Shown here piece after piece: positions 52,549 through 61,246 of a stretch of 64,000 bases of DNA. The stretch spans positions 9,374 through 73,373 of the forward strand of contig NZ_BAABEX010000005.1 of assembly GCF_039540375.1 (NCBI RefSeq), in the 5' to 3' direction. Position 1 is the stretch's first letter; each line of letters opens with the position of its first letter. Source of the DNA: Acidovorax_G lacteus (lineage in GTDB: Bacteria; Pseudomonadota; Gammaproteobacteria; Burkholderiales; Burkholderiaceae_C). The translations under genes were made by a program, and so were the position numbers. The notes below the pieces were generated by a model that saw nothing but the letters and a program-made list of their open reading frames with translations, searched no databases and was not told the origin of the DNA.

Positions 52549-53163
52549 CTGCACGAAATCATTTGCCCCCACTGCACCAAAGCCTTCAAGATCGACGAGG
52601 CGGTGTATGTCGGCATCCTCAAGCAGGTGCGCCATGGCGAGTTTGAGCAAGCTTTGCACGAGCGCCTCAAATTGGCCGAGCGGGAAAAGCAGGGCGCCAT
52701 TGCGCTGGCCAAGACGGAGGTGACCAATGCGCTGCAAAAGGCAGCGGCGGCCAAAGACACCGGATTCAGGCGCTGACAACCCAGCTCGACGCGGGCGAGG
52801 TGGCGCGCAAGCTGGCCGGTACCGAGGCTTTGGGCACGGTGAGCAAAGAGCGCGATGCGCTGGCCAGCGAGCTGGCCCAAGCATGCAGCGCACAGCAGGC
52901 TGATGCCCAGTTGGCCGAGACCAAGCTGGCCCAGGCGCTGCAGGCCGAAGCCGCAAAAAAGACGCCGAGATTCAGGCCCTGCAAGCCAACCTGGCGGCTA
53001 GCGATGTGGGGTACGGAAACTGGCGGTGAACCAGGCCGTGAGCGTGATGGCTCAAGAGCGTGATGCGCTAAAGAGCGAGTTCATCTCGTCATTGTCAGAA
53101 ACCAGTTGCAAGAGAACCCCGACGATGGCGGCGAAATTTGCGGAGTTGAAGGCGCTTGACTGA
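52549..53163 (+). pseudogene. Decayed DUF2130-family gene
   Basis: The 5' part encodes HEIICPHCTKAFKIDEAVYV, the zinc-ribbon-like N-terminus of DUF2130 proteins, then coiled-coil sequence. The normal initiator Met position is CTG. Frame is lost near 52760 (continuing as IQALTTQLDAGEVARKLAGT) and again near 52960 (continuing as AEIQALQANLAASD), with further shifts before the stop near 53161. The C-terminal half of the family is missing. It occupies most of the gap between fic and glnS. Confidence 0.75.
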
Positions 53164-53167
53164 ACCT

Positions 53168-53195
53168 CTTACGCCTGAACGTGGAAAGGCGTAAG
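53168..53195. terminator. Hairpin between the DUF2130 remnant and glnS
   Basis: CTTACGCCT (53168-53176) and AGGCGTAAG (53187-53195) form a perfect 9-bp stem with a 10-base loop, about 135 bases past the glnS stop. No T-run follows on either strand, so the role is uncertain. Nothing else is seen in 53196-53329. Confidence 0.3.
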
Positions 53196-53329
53196 CAGGC
53201 CCCGTTTGAGGTTTTTCAAAATGCCAACTCGCTCGTCGAGACAACCCCGAAACGGCTTGCCGGTCAAATCGGCAAGCGTTCCGGGGGCAATGTCAACCCC
53301 AACTCCATGTCTGTGCGAGCGTGTGGCTG

Positions 53330-55180
53330 TTATTTCCCCCAAGAATCCTTCAACCCCGTCACCCGGTTGAACACCACTTTCCCGCTCACGCCATGGTCCG
53401 CCCGGTCGGCTACGAAGTAGCCGTGCCGCTCGAACTGAAACTTCTGGTCCGGCTGGGCAGCCGCCAATGACGGCTCCACAAACGCCGTCACCGCCTTCAA
53501 GCTGCCCGGGTTCAGCAAACTCAAGAAGTCTTTGCCGCCCGCGTCGGGCTGGGCGTCGGTGAACAGGCGGTCGTACAGGCGCACTTCGGCCTGCACGCCG
53601 TCCTGCACGCCCACCCAGGTGATGGCGGCCTTGGCTTTCACGCTGTCGGCGCCGGGGGTGCCGCTCTTGGTGCCGGGGATGACTTTGGCGTGCACTTCGG
53701 TCACGGTGCCGTTGGCATCCTTGGCGCAGCCGGTGCATTCGATGACGTAGCCGCCCTTCAGGCGCACCACGTTGCCCGGGTAGAGCCGCTTGTAGCCCTT
53801 GGGCGGCACTTCTTCAAAGTCTTCGCGCTCGATCCACACCTCTTTGCCGATCTTGAACACGCGGTCGGGCGGCGGGGTTTGGCCTTCGGCAATGGCGCTG
53901 TGGGGCAGGGCGGGCTGGGTGCAGTCTTCGGTGTAGGCGTCGCTGCCAAAGGCTTCGGCCCAGTTGGTCAGCACCAGCTTGACGGGGTCGAGCACGGCCA
54001 TGCCGCGGTGGGCTTTGTGTTCCAGGTCTTCGCGCAGGCAGCCTTCGAGCGTGCTGTAGTCGATCCACGAATAGTCTTTGGTCACGCCGATGCGTTCGCA
54101 AAAGAGCTGCAGCGCCTCGGGCGTGTAGCCGCGGCGGCGCAGGCCCACGATGGTGGGCATGCGGGGGTCGTCCCAGCCGCTGACGATGCCGTTGTCTACC
54201 AGATGCTTGAGCTTGCGCTTGCTGGTGACCACGTAGGTGAGGTTCAGGCGCGCAAATTCGTACTGGCGCGGCTGCGGCGTGCTGATGAGGCCGCCTTCGC
54301 GCAGGCGGTCGAGCAGCCAGTCGTAAAACGGGCGCTGGTCTTCAAACTCCAGCGTGCAGATGCTGTGGGTGATCTGCTCCAGCGCGTCTTCAATGGGGTG
54401 GGCAAAGGTGTACATCGGGTAGATGCACCACTTGTTGCCGGTGTGGTGGTGTTCGGCGTGCTTGATGCGGTAGATGGCCGGGTCGCGCAGGTTGATGTTG
54501 GGGCTGGCCATGTCGATCTTGGCGCGCAGCACGGCCGCGCCGTCGGGCAGCTTGCCGTCGCGCATCTCGCGAAAGCGCGCCAGGTTCTCGGCCGGGGTGC
54601 GGGTGCGGAAGGGGCTGTCCACGCCGGGCTTGCCAAAGTCGCCGCGGTTGGCCTTCATTTCCTCGGGCGTCTGCTCGTCCACGTAGGCGTGGCCGGTTTC
54701 GATCAGGTATTCGGCCGCGCGGTACATGAAGTCGAAGTAATCGCTGGCCTGAAACGGCTGCGCGCTGCCCGCGGCCTGGCCCACCTGGGCCCAGTCAAAG
54801 CCCAGCCAGCGCACGGCGTCGATGATGCCGTCCACGTATTCCTGGTCTTCTTTTTCGGGGTTGGTGTCGTCAAAGCGCAGGTGGCACACGCCGCCGTAGT
54901 CGCGCGCCAGGCCAAAGTTCAGGCAGATGCTCTTGGCGTGGCCGACGTGCAGGTAGCCGTTGGGCTCGGGCGGAAAGCGCGTGCGGATCTTGGCCGGGTC
55001 GGGCTCGCCCTGGGCGTGGTGGGCGGCGTCGCCAGGGCTGCCGCCCCAGCGGCGGCTGGCGTAGGTGCCTTTGTCCAGGTCAGATTCGATGATCTGGCGC
55101 AGAAAGTTGCTGGGGCGGGTGGGTTCGGTGGGGGTGGCGGCGCTGGGCGCGGCGCTGTTGGCGGGGGCAGAAGTGCTCAT
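53330..55180 (-). CDS. glnS: Glutaminyl-tRNA synthetase
   Basis: A 616-residue class I synthetase charging tRNA-Gln. The HIGH-type motif appears in FPPEPNGYLHVGHAKSI (about residues 69-85) and the KMSKS-type loop in VVTSKRKLKHLV. The C-terminal anticodon-binding beta-barrels end the protein. The presence of GlnRS implies direct glutaminylation. The ATG at 55178-55180 is used; an in-frame ATG three codons upstream is an alternative. An Ala/Pro/Thr-rich leader precedes the conserved NFLRQIIESDL. Confidence 0.96.
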   Translation of the reverse strand: MSTSAPANSAAPSAATPTEPTRPSNFLRQIIESDLDKGTYASRRWGGSPGDAAHHAQGEPDPAKIRTRFPPEPNGYLHVGHAKSICLNFGLARDYGGVCHLRFDDTNPEKEDQEYVDGIIDAVRWLGFDWAQVGQAAGSAQPFQASDYFDFMYRAAEYLIETGHAYVDEQTPEEMKANRGDFGKPGVDSPFRTRTPAENLARFREMRDGKLPDGAAVLRAKIDMASPNINLRDPAIYRIKHAEHHHTGNKWCIYPMYTFAHPIEDALEQITHSICTLEFEDQRPFYDWLLDRLREGGLISTPQPRQYEFARLNLTYVVTSKRKLKHLVDNGIVSGWDDPRMPTIVGLRRRGYTPEALQLFCERIGVTKDYSWIDYSTLEGCLREDLEHKAHRGMAVLDPVKLVLTNWAEAFGSDAYTEDCTQPALPHSAIAEGQTPPPDRVFKIGKEVWIEREDFEEVPPKGYKRLYPGNVVRLKGGYVIECTGCAKDANGTVTEVHAKVIPGTKSGTPGADSVKAKAAITWVGVQDGVQAEVRLYDRLFTDAQPDAGGKDFLSLLNPGSLKAVTAFVEPSLAAAQPDQKFQFERHGYFVADRADHGVSGKVVFNRVTGLKDSWGK

Positions 55181-55361
55181 GCGCCTCATTTTAGGCGGGG
55201 GGTGCCGTGCCATCTGTCGCCAGCCCGCGCGGGCTGTACGTTCGGAAACAATCGCGCGCGCTCGGCATGACATCGTTTGGGCCACTTGGCGCGTTAAGCG
55301 CCTGCGGGCGGTTGCATGGGCCCCTTCGGTGCCTTGGCACCGCCCCCTTCAGGAGACTTTC

Positions 55362-55718
55362 ATGAAGACGATTTCCCAAGGTTCTGCATCCGGCTGGCTG
55401 GCCGCAGCCGCCGTGGGCGCTGCCGCGCTGCTGGCCGCTGGTGCTGCGCAGGCGCGCGACGTGCATTGGTCCATTGGCATCAACTCCCCCGGTGTGGCCG
55501 TGGGGGTGGGCAACGGCTACCCGGTGTATGTGGCCCCGGCCCCGGTGTATGTGCCGCCGCGCCCGGTGTACTACGCCCCGCCGCCGCCTGTGTATTACGC
55601 GCCGCCGCGGCCTATCTATTACTCGGCACCGCCCGTGGTGGTGCAGCCCTACGGCTATTACGAACGGCCGTACCGCCACCACCGGCACCACCGCCACCAC
55701 AAGCACTGGGACGATTGA
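55362..55718 (+). CDS. Secreted Pro/Tyr/Val-rich protein with His-rich tail
   Basis: A 118-residue protein. Residues about 1-31 are a signal peptide ending AAQARD. The mature part has PVYVAPAPVYVPPRPVYYAP-type repeats and ends in a run of His/Arg pairs (RHHRHHRHHKHWDD). Low complexity; the His tail might bind metals. AGGAGA at 55351-55356 supports the ATG. Similar small secreted proteins are common in Comamonadaceae with unknown function. Confidence 0.75.
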   Translation: MKTISQGSASGWLAAAAVGAAALLAAGAAQARDVHWSIGINSPGVAVGVGNGYPVYVAPAPVYVPPRPVYYAPPPPVYYAPPRPIYYSAPPVVVQPYGYYERPYRHHRHHRHHKHWDD

Positions 55719-55896
55719 GCGCCGGGGCCGCCGCACTTCCCCGGCGCGGGCGTGGGGGCTGCCCGCACAGCGCGCCCGCCGGTTGCGCAGGCTGGTGTGG
55801 TGATGGTCAGGGCGCCGGGTGGTGGCGCGGCACGGGCCGTGCTTCATTTCATAATCGGCGGCTCCACCCTTGCCAACCTGTGCGGAGCCCGCTGCC

Positions 55897-56352
55897 GTGA
55901 AAACCGTTTTCGTCCTCAATGGCCCCAACCTGAACCTGCTGGGCACGCGCGAACCTGCGGTGTACGGCGCGCAGACGCTGGCCAATGTCGAGCAGCTCTG
56001 CCAGGCGGCCTGCGCGCGCCACGGGTTTGCGCTGCGCTTTCACCAAAGCAACCACGAGGGCGCGCTGGTGGACTGGATCCACGAAGCCGGCCGCTTGCAC
56101 GCGCAGGGCGCGCTGGCGGGCGTGGTGCTCAACGCCGGGGCCTACACCCACACCAGCATTGCGCTGCTCGATGCCGTCAAGGGCACGGGCGTGACGCTGG
56201 TGGAGCTGCACATCAGCAACGTACATGCGCGCGAGAGCTTCCGTCACCATTCGTACCTGTCGGGCGTGGCCCGGGCTGTGATGTGCGGCTTTGGCGTGGG
56301 CGGCTACGGCCTGGCCATCGACGGGCTGGCGCAGTGGCAGGCCGCGGCCTGA
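55897..56352 (+). CDS. aroQ: Type II 3-dehydroquinate dehydratase
   Basis: A 151-residue type II dehydroquinase of the shikimate pathway. Motifs are VLNGPNLNLLGTREPAVYG with the catalytic Tyr (about residue 23), QSNHEGALVDWIH, NAGAYTHTSIAL, and VELHISNVHARESFRHHS with the catalytic His. The GTG at 55897 gives the usual family length (about 145-150); a TTG at 55870 would add nine residues. Confidence 0.93.
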   Translation: MKTVFVLNGPNLNLLGTREPAVYGAQTLANVEQLCQAACARHGFALRFHQSNHEGALVDWIHEAGRLHAQGALAGVVLNAGAYTHTSIALLDAVKGTGVTLVELHISNVHARESFRHHSYLSGVARAVMCGFGVGGYGLAIDGLAQWQAAA

Positions 56353-56373
56353 GGCGCGGGCACCGTTCCACTG

Positions 56374-56799
56374 ATGACCCCGCTGCGCCACCCCCGCCAC
56401 GCCCTGCACTGGGTGCGCGAAGACGAGGTGGAATGGACGGCCGTGCGCGCCCAGGGCGCGGGCGGGCAGAACGTGAACAAGGTGTCCAGCGCGGTGCACC
56501 TGCGTTTTGATGTGGCGGCCTCGTCGCTGCCGCCAGACATCAAAGACCGGCTGCTTGCGCTGCACGATGCGCGGCTCACGCAAGGCGGCGTGGTGGTCAT
56601 CAAGGCCCAGACGCACCGCAGCCAGGAGCTGAACCGCGCCGACGCGCTGGCGCGGCTCGATGCGCTGATCCGCAGCGTGGCCCAGCCGCCGCGCGTGCGC
56701 CGCGCCACGCGGCCCACGCTGGCCTCGCAGATCCGGCGGCGCGAGGGCAAGCGCCAGCGCAGCGCCGTGAAGGCGTTGCGCGGCCGGGTGGCCGACTGA
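56374..56799 (+). CDS. arfB: Alternative ribosome-rescue factor ArfB (YaeJ)
   Basis: A 141-residue release-factor-like peptidyl-tRNA hydrolase. The catalytic GGQ lies in RAQGAGGQNVNKVSSAVHLR (about residues 26-45). The basic C-terminal tail (RRREGKRQRSAVKALRGR) is the part that enters the empty mRNA channel of stalled ribosomes in E. coli ArfB. It starts 21 bases after aroQ and is probably co-transcribed. Confidence 0.92.
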   Translation: MTPLRHPRHALHWVREDEVEWTAVRAQGAGGQNVNKVSSAVHLRFDVAASSLPPDIKDRLLALHDARLTQGGVVVIKAQTHRSQELNRADALARLDALIRSVAQPPRVRRATRPTLASQIRRREGKRQRSAVKALRGRVAD

Positions 56800-56860
56800 G
56801 TGTGACGGCCTGCGTGTAGTGGCCTGCGTGTGGCGGCTGGCAGCGGTGCGCTGCCGCGCA

Positions 56861-56892
56861 GGCAGGTGGGCAGGTGGGCAGGTGGGCAGGTG
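56861..56892 (+). repeat. Short tandem repeat (GGCAGGTG)x4
   Basis: Four exact copies of GGCAGGTG lie in the 261-base gap between arfB and the dioxygenase gene. A separate 11-base duplication (GGCCTGCGTGT) precedes it at about 56808-56831. Likely slippage-prone non-coding sequence. Confidence 0.9.
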
Positions 56893-57060
56893 GGTGCAAT
56901 CTGCCGCACTTTTTGTAAGCCACGCGTCATTGGGCTTGAAATCGCAACAATGCGTTGCGTGCTGGCAGGCTTGGCGGGGCTGCGCGCAAGCCTCACAGTG
57001 TGGGCAGCAGGGGGCGGCGCACCAGCGTGATCCCCCGCGTTTTGCCCGCCAAGCCGCACC

Positions 57061-57912
57061 ATGACCCCGAACGCCCCCGACTCCCTTCTTGCCTCCCCGG
57101 CAAGCCCCGCCGCCACGGGCCGCTTGCCCACGCTGTTTGTGTCGCACGGCGCACCGCTCTTTGCCATCGACGCAGGCGAGAGCGGCCCGGCCCTCACGCG
57201 CTGGGGCGCCGCGCTGCGGGCGCAGCACCCGGGCCTGAAGGGCGTGGTGCTGATGTCGCCGCACTGGATGGCGCGCGGCCCGGCCGTGATGGCGAACCCC
57301 CGGCCCGCCACCTGGCACGACTTTGGCGGCTTTCCGCCCGCGCTGTACCAGTTGCAGTACCCGGCCCCGGGCGCCCCAATGCTGGCCCAGCGCGTGCAGG
57401 GCCTGTGGCAGGCCGCGGGCATGCCCGCGCAGGCCGACCCTGAGCGCCCGCTTGACCACGGTGCCTGGGTGCCGCTGATGCACCTGTTTCCGCAGGCCGA
57501 TGTGCCGGTGGTGCAGGTGGCGCTGCCGGTGGGCGCACGCGCGGCCGACGTGCTGGCCCTGGGCGCGGCCCTGCAACCGCTGCGCGATGAAGGCGTGCTG
57601 GTGGTGGGCACCGGCAGCATGACGCACAACCTGCAGGAGTTTTTTGGCGGGCAAGACGCCCCCGCGCCCTATGTGACGGCCTTCAGCCGCTGGGTGGAGG
57701 ACGCCGTGGCGCGCGGCGACGTGGCCGCACTGCTCGACTACCGCCGCCAGGCCCCGCACGCAGCCCGCGCCCACCCGACCGAAGACCACTTTTTGCCGCT
57801 GTTCTTTGCGCTGGGTGCCGCAGGCGCAGGGGCCCGGCCCGACTACCTGAGCCGCGAGGTGATGTACGGCATGCTTGCCATGGACAGCTTCGCGCTGCAT
57901 GCTGCGCATTGA
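57061..57912 (+). CDS. DODA-type extradiol ring-cleavage dioxygenase
   Basis: A 283-residue LigB/DODA superfamily protein, similar to YgiD-type enzymes. Metal-ligand histidines are visible in TLFVSHGAPLFAID (about residue 29), MSPHWM (about 68) and LDHGAWVPLMHLFP (about 138). The late TEDHFLPLFFALGA block is also typical. It would open catecholic rings; the physiological substrate is unknown. No aromatic catabolic operon surrounds it. Confidence 0.86.
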   Translation: MTPNAPDSLLASPASPAATGRLPTLFVSHGAPLFAIDAGESGPALTRWGAALRAQHPGLKGVVLMSPHWMARGPAVMANPRPATWHDFGGFPPALYQLQYPAPGAPMLAQRVQGLWQAAGMPAQADPERPLDHGAWVPLMHLFPQADVPVVQVALPVGARAADVLALGAALQPLRDEGVLVVGTGSMTHNLQEFFGGQDAPAPYVTAFSRWVEDAVARGDVAALLDYRRQAPHAARAHPTEDHFLPLFFALGAAGAGARPDYLSREVMYGMLAMDSFALHAAH

Positions 57913-57987
57913 GGGACCTGGCCTGCTGCTGCCGCTGTGGATGGGCCTGCCAGAGATGATGATCAAAATGCCGTGTCGTGCTTGTCC

Positions 57988-58659
57988 ATGCTGAATCTTC
58001 CGCTCTCTTTTTTGCAGCGCCCTGCTGCGCCCGCCACCCCGCGCCCCTGGCTGCTGGTGCTGATGCACGGCGTGGGCAGCAACGAGCACGACCTGTTTGC
58101 GCTGGCTGCGCAGTTGCCCGAGCACTTCCATGTGCTGAGCCTGCGCGCCCCGCACCGCATGCGGCCCGGCGCCCATGCGTGGTTTGACTTTTCCATCGAG
58201 CCGAACGGCGAGCGCACCATCGACGAAGCGCAAGAGGCGCACAGCCGCGCCGTGGCGGCCGAGGCCATTGCCGCCGCCCAGGCGCAGACCGGCATTCCGC
58301 CCGAGCGCACGGTGGTGGGCGGCTTCAGCCAGGGCGGCATCATGGCGCTGTCGCTGCTGCTCACGCGGCCCGAGCTGATGCACGCCGCGCTGGTATGGCA
58401 CGGCCGCCTGCTGGCCCAGGCCGTGCCGCTCACGGCGCCGCACGATGCGCTGGTGGGCAAGCGCCTGTGGGTCAGCCACGGCAGCCACGATGCGGTGATC
58501 CCGGTGCAGCACGCCCATGCGCTGCGCCACCACATGGACAGCCTGCCGGTGAGCGTGACCTACCGCGAATTTCCGTCGGCACACGAGATCCGCCCCGGCG
58601 AGCTGGCGGCCACGCTCGAATGGCTGGAGTCGCTGGTCACTGGCGCAGTGCCGTTCTAG
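57988..58659 (+). CDS. Phospholipase/carboxylesterase-family alpha/beta hydrolase
   Basis: A 223-residue serine hydrolase. Features are VLMHGVGSNEHDLF (about residues 26-39), the nucleophile Ser in VVGGFSQGGIMAL (about 115), Asp in SHGSHDAVIP and the terminal His in SAHEIRPGE, together a full triad. Acts on small esters or lysophospholipids; the substrate is unproven. The last base of its TAG stop is the first base of the 163-bp repeat element. Confidence 0.87.
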   Translation: MLNLPLSFLQRPAAPATPRPWLLVLMHGVGSNEHDLFALAAQLPEHFHVLSLRAPHRMRPGAHAWFDFSIEPNGERTIDEAQEAHSRAVAAEAIAAAQAQTGIPPERTVVGGFSQGGIMALSLLLTRPELMHAALVWHGRLLAQAVPLTAPHDALVGKRLWVSHGSHDAVIPVQHAHALRHHMDSLPVSVTYREFPSAHEIRPGELAATLEWLESLVTGAVPF

Positions 58660-58821
58660 GGAAGCGCTGTACAACGCCCTGCGGTCTGCGCGGGCACGGC
58701 CTCGGGCGGTCCGCTGCGTTGCTTTTCTGGCCCATCGCGCGGCGATGGGCTGCCAAAAGCGCCTTGCGGTCCATCCCGACCCGCACCCGCCCATCCTTGC
58801 CAGGGTGATGCAGAGCTGCCC
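58659..58821. repeat. 163-bp dispersed element, copy B
   Basis: Collinear with 14928-15090 over exactly 163 bases with no visible indel. The ends are GGGAAGCG and AGCTGCCC, a decayed terminal inverted repeat. The centre forms a perfect hairpin GCCCATCGC-GCG-GCGATGGGC. It sits between the 3' ends of convergent genes, as does copy A. Confidence 0.8.
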
Positions 58822-58834
58822 TTGCGGCTGCTGC

Positions 58835-59311
58835 TCAATCGAGCGGCAGCGCCGTGGTGCGCTTGACTTCCTTGAGCGAAAAGCTGGTTGAAATCTCGCG
58901 CACGCCCGGCAGGTTGCGCACCACGCTGCGCACGAACTCCGAAAAACGCTCCAGGTCCTGCGCCACCACTTCGAGCTGGTAGTCGTAGCGGCCCGAAAGG
59001 TTGTGGCACGACAGCACCTGGGGCAGCACCTGCACCTCGCGCTCGAACGCGGCGGTGGTTTCGTCGGTGTGGTTGTGCAGGCCCAGGTGCACAAAACCCA
59101 GCACGCCATAGCCCACGCGGTGCCGGTCGAGCTGCGCGTGGTAGCCCGCAATCACGCCCGACTGCTCCAGCTGCCGCACGCGCCGCCAGCAGGGCGAAGG
59201 TGACAGCGCCACCTGCTCGGCCAGCGTGCCCACGGTGGTGCGGGCGTCGCGCTGCAGGGTGCGCAGCAGGCTGCGGTCCACGGCGTCCAGGTCGGCGGCA
59301 GGGTGGGGCAT
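58835..59311 (-). CDS. Lrp/AsnC-family regulator (MdeR-like)
   Basis: A 158-residue Lrp/AsnC protein. N-terminal helix-turn-helix LDAVDRSLLRTLQRDARTTV ... LSPSPCWRRVRQLEQSGVI, then the RAM ligand-binding domain with SGRYDYQLEVVAQD. It is divergent from the methionine gamma-lyase gene, the position of mdeR relative to mdeAB in Pseudomonas putida, so it is likely the methionine-responsive activator. The ATG at 59309-59311 is used. Confidence 0.87.
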   Translation of the reverse strand: MPHPAADLDAVDRSLLRTLQRDARTTVGTLAEQVALSPSPCWRRVRQLEQSGVIAGYHAQLDRHRVGYGVLGFVHLGLHNHTDETTAAFEREVQVLPQVLSCHNLSGRYDYQLEVVAQDLERFSEFVRSVVRNLPGVREISTSFSLKEVKRTTALPLD

Positions 59312-59442
59312 GGATTGCCTTGGTTGGTTAACAGAAGGGCAAATTATTCCAGTTTTGAGGGTTTTCCGGGCCTGAGAACGCAAAATCTTGCCCGGCGGCT
59401 GGCCCAAGAATCGGTGCATTCCCACTCACCGACGGCCTCCGC

Positions 59443-60723
59443 ATGACCACCACCACCCCCGCCAGCCTTGCCGGTTTCAGCACCCGCGCCATCCACCACG
59501 GCTACGACCCGGCCGACCACCAGGGTGCGCTGGTGCCACCCATCCACACCTCGGCCACGTTCGCCTTTCCGGACGTGGCCTACGGCGCGCGCTGCTTTGC
59601 GGGGCAGGAGCCCGGCTACTTCTACACGCGCATTGCCAACCCCACGCTCGCGCTGCTGGAGGCACGCCTGGCCAGCCTGGAGCAAGGCGCGGGCGCGGTG
59701 GTGTTCGGCTCGGGCATGGGTGCGGTCACGGCCACGCTGTGGTCCCTGCTGGAGCCGGGCGACGAGATCGTGGCCGACCTCACGCTCTACGGTTGCACCT
59801 TTTCGTTTTTGCACCACGGGCTTGCGCGCTTTGGCGTGCAGGTGCGCCATGCCGACCTGACCGACCCCGCCGCCCTGGCCACCGCCATCGGCCCGCGCAC
59901 CCGCGTGGTGTACCTGGAGACCCCGGCCAACCCCAACATGCGGCTGGTGGACATTGCCGCCGTGGCCGCCGCGGCCCACGCTCAGGGCGCCAAGGTGGTG
60001 GTGGACAACACCTACTGCACGCCCTACCTGCAGCAGCCGCTGGTGCTGGGGGCCGACGTGAGCCTGCACTCCATGACCAAGTACCTCGGTGGGCATGGCG
60101 ATCTCACGGCCGGTGCCGCCGTGTTTGCCGACCCCGAACTGGCCCAGCGCGTGCGCCTGTACGGCCTCAAGGACATGACGGGCGCGGTGATGTCGGCCCA
60201 CGACGCCCACCTGGTGATGCGCGGCCTGAAAACCCTGGCGCTGCGCATGGACCGCCACTGCCAGAGCGCCCAGGCCCTGGCCGAGCTGATCGCCGCGCAC
60301 CCGGCCGCCGCCGCTGTGCACTACCCGGGCTTGCCCGGCTTTGCCCAGCATGCGCTGGCCCGCCGCCAGATGCGCCAGATGGGCGGGATGATCGCGTTCG
60401 AGCTGCACGGCGGGCTGGAGGCGGGCGTGCGCTTCATGGACGCGCTGCAGCTCGTCACCCGCGCCGTGAGCCTGGGCGACGCCGAAACCCTGGCCCAGCA
60501 CCCGGCGAGCATGACGCACTCGACCTACACGCCCGAGCAGCGCGCCGCGCACGGCATTGCCGAAGGGCTGGTGCGCCTGTCGGTGGGCCTGGAAGACCTG
60601 GCCGACCTGCGCGCCGACATCGTGCAGGCGCTGGACCAGGCGCACGCGCTGGCGCTCAGCCTGGGTGGCGCGCTGCCCCGGGCTGCGGCAGCGGCAGCGC
60701 CGTCTTGTAGCGCACCTGCTTGA
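59443..60723 (+). CDS. mdeA: Methionine gamma-lyase
   Basis: A 426-residue Cys/Met-metabolism PLP enzyme. Methionine gamma-lyase splits L-methionine to methanethiol, 2-oxobutyrate and ammonia. The PLP Lys is in SLHSMTKYLGGHGD (about residue 210). The Cys in LTLYGCTFSFLHHG (about 120) is the active-site Cys that distinguishes methionine gamma-lyase from cystathionine enzymes. A Lrp regulator is divergent upstream, and an mdeB-like E1 lies about 520 bases downstream. The last 68 bases overlap the convergent second Lrp gene. Confidence 0.88.
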   Translation: MTTTTPASLAGFSTRAIHHGYDPADHQGALVPPIHTSATFAFPDVAYGARCFAGQEPGYFYTRIANPTLALLEARLASLEQGAGAVVFGSGMGAVTATLWSLLEPGDEIVADLTLYGCTFSFLHHGLARFGVQVRHADLTDPAALATAIGPRTRVVYLETPANPNMRLVDIAAVAAAAHAQGAKVVVDNTYCTPYLQQPLVLGADVSLHSMTKYLGGHGDLTAGAAVFADPELAQRVRLYGLKDMTGAVMSAHDAHLVMRGLKTLALRMDRHCQSAQALAELIAAHPAAAAVHYPGLPGFAQHALARRQMRQMGGMIAFELHGGLEAGVRFMDALQLVTRAVSLGDAETLAQHPASMTHSTYTPEQRAAHGIAEGLVRLSVGLEDLADLRADIVQALDQAHALALSLGGALPRAAAAAAPSCSAPA

Positions 60724-61162
60724 GCGCGAAGCTGGAGCGGATCTTCTCCACCCCCGGGATGGGGCTGAGCTGCTCCAGGATGAAGCGCTCCAGCGCCGCC
60801 ATGTCGGCCACGGCCACGCGGATCAGGTAGTCGGAGTCGCCGGTCATCAGGTAGCACTCCATCACCTCGTCGTGTTCGGCAATGCGGCGCTCGAAGTCGG
60901 CCAGCGCCTCTTTGCTCTGGGTGCGCAGGCTGATGTTGATGAACACATTGAGCCCCAGCCCCAGTGCCGCCGCGCTGGCCAGCGCCACGTAGCGGCTGAT
61001 GACGCCCGCCGCCTCCAGCGCCTTGACCCGCGCCAGGCAGGGCGAGGGCGACAGGTGCACGCGCCGCGCGAGTTCGACATTCGACAGCGCGCCATCGACC
61101 TGCAGCTCGGCCAGGATGCGCAGATCGATGGCATCGAGCTTGATATTTTGTGGACTGCTCAT
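60656..61162 (-). CDS. Lrp/AsnC-family regulator, second
   Basis: A 168-residue Lrp/AsnC protein: HTH LDAIDLRILAELQVDGALSN ... LSPSPCLARVKALEAAGVI and a RAM domain with TGDSDYLIRVAVAD. It lies between mdeA and the mdeB-like gene on the opposite strand and is divergent from the latter. A Lrp-box-like site lies four bases before its start, suggesting autoregulation. Its 3' end overlaps mdeA by 68 bases, an uncommon convergent overlap. Confidence 0.88.
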   Translation of the reverse strand: MSSPQNIKLDAIDLRILAELQVDGALSNVELARRVHLSPSPCLARVKALEAAGVISRYVALASAAALGLGLNVFINISLRTQSKEALADFERRIAEHDEVMECYLMTGDSDYLIRVAVADMAALERFILEQLSPIPGVEKIRSSFALKQVRYKTALPLPQPGAARHPG

Positions 61163-61166
61163 AAGC

Positions 61167-61215
61167 CAGCATTTTGTGCTGCAAAACACCGTGATGCCCA
61201 GCGCTTTGGCATCAC
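61167..61215. promoter_or_regulatory. Lrp-box-like site and second inverted repeat upstream of the mdeB-like gene
   Basis: CAGCATTTTGTGCTG (61167-61181) matches the E. coli Lrp consensus YAGHAWATTWTDCTR at 13 of 15 positions. Next to it, GTGATGCC (61191-61198) and GGCATCAC (61208-61215) form a perfect 8-bp inverted repeat. Both lie in the 84-base divergent region between the second Lrp gene and the E1 gene. Binding by the adjacent Lrp is inferred. Confidence 0.55.
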
Positions 61216-61246
61216 ATTCTGCCCGCCAAGCCCTACAGTGAAGCCC

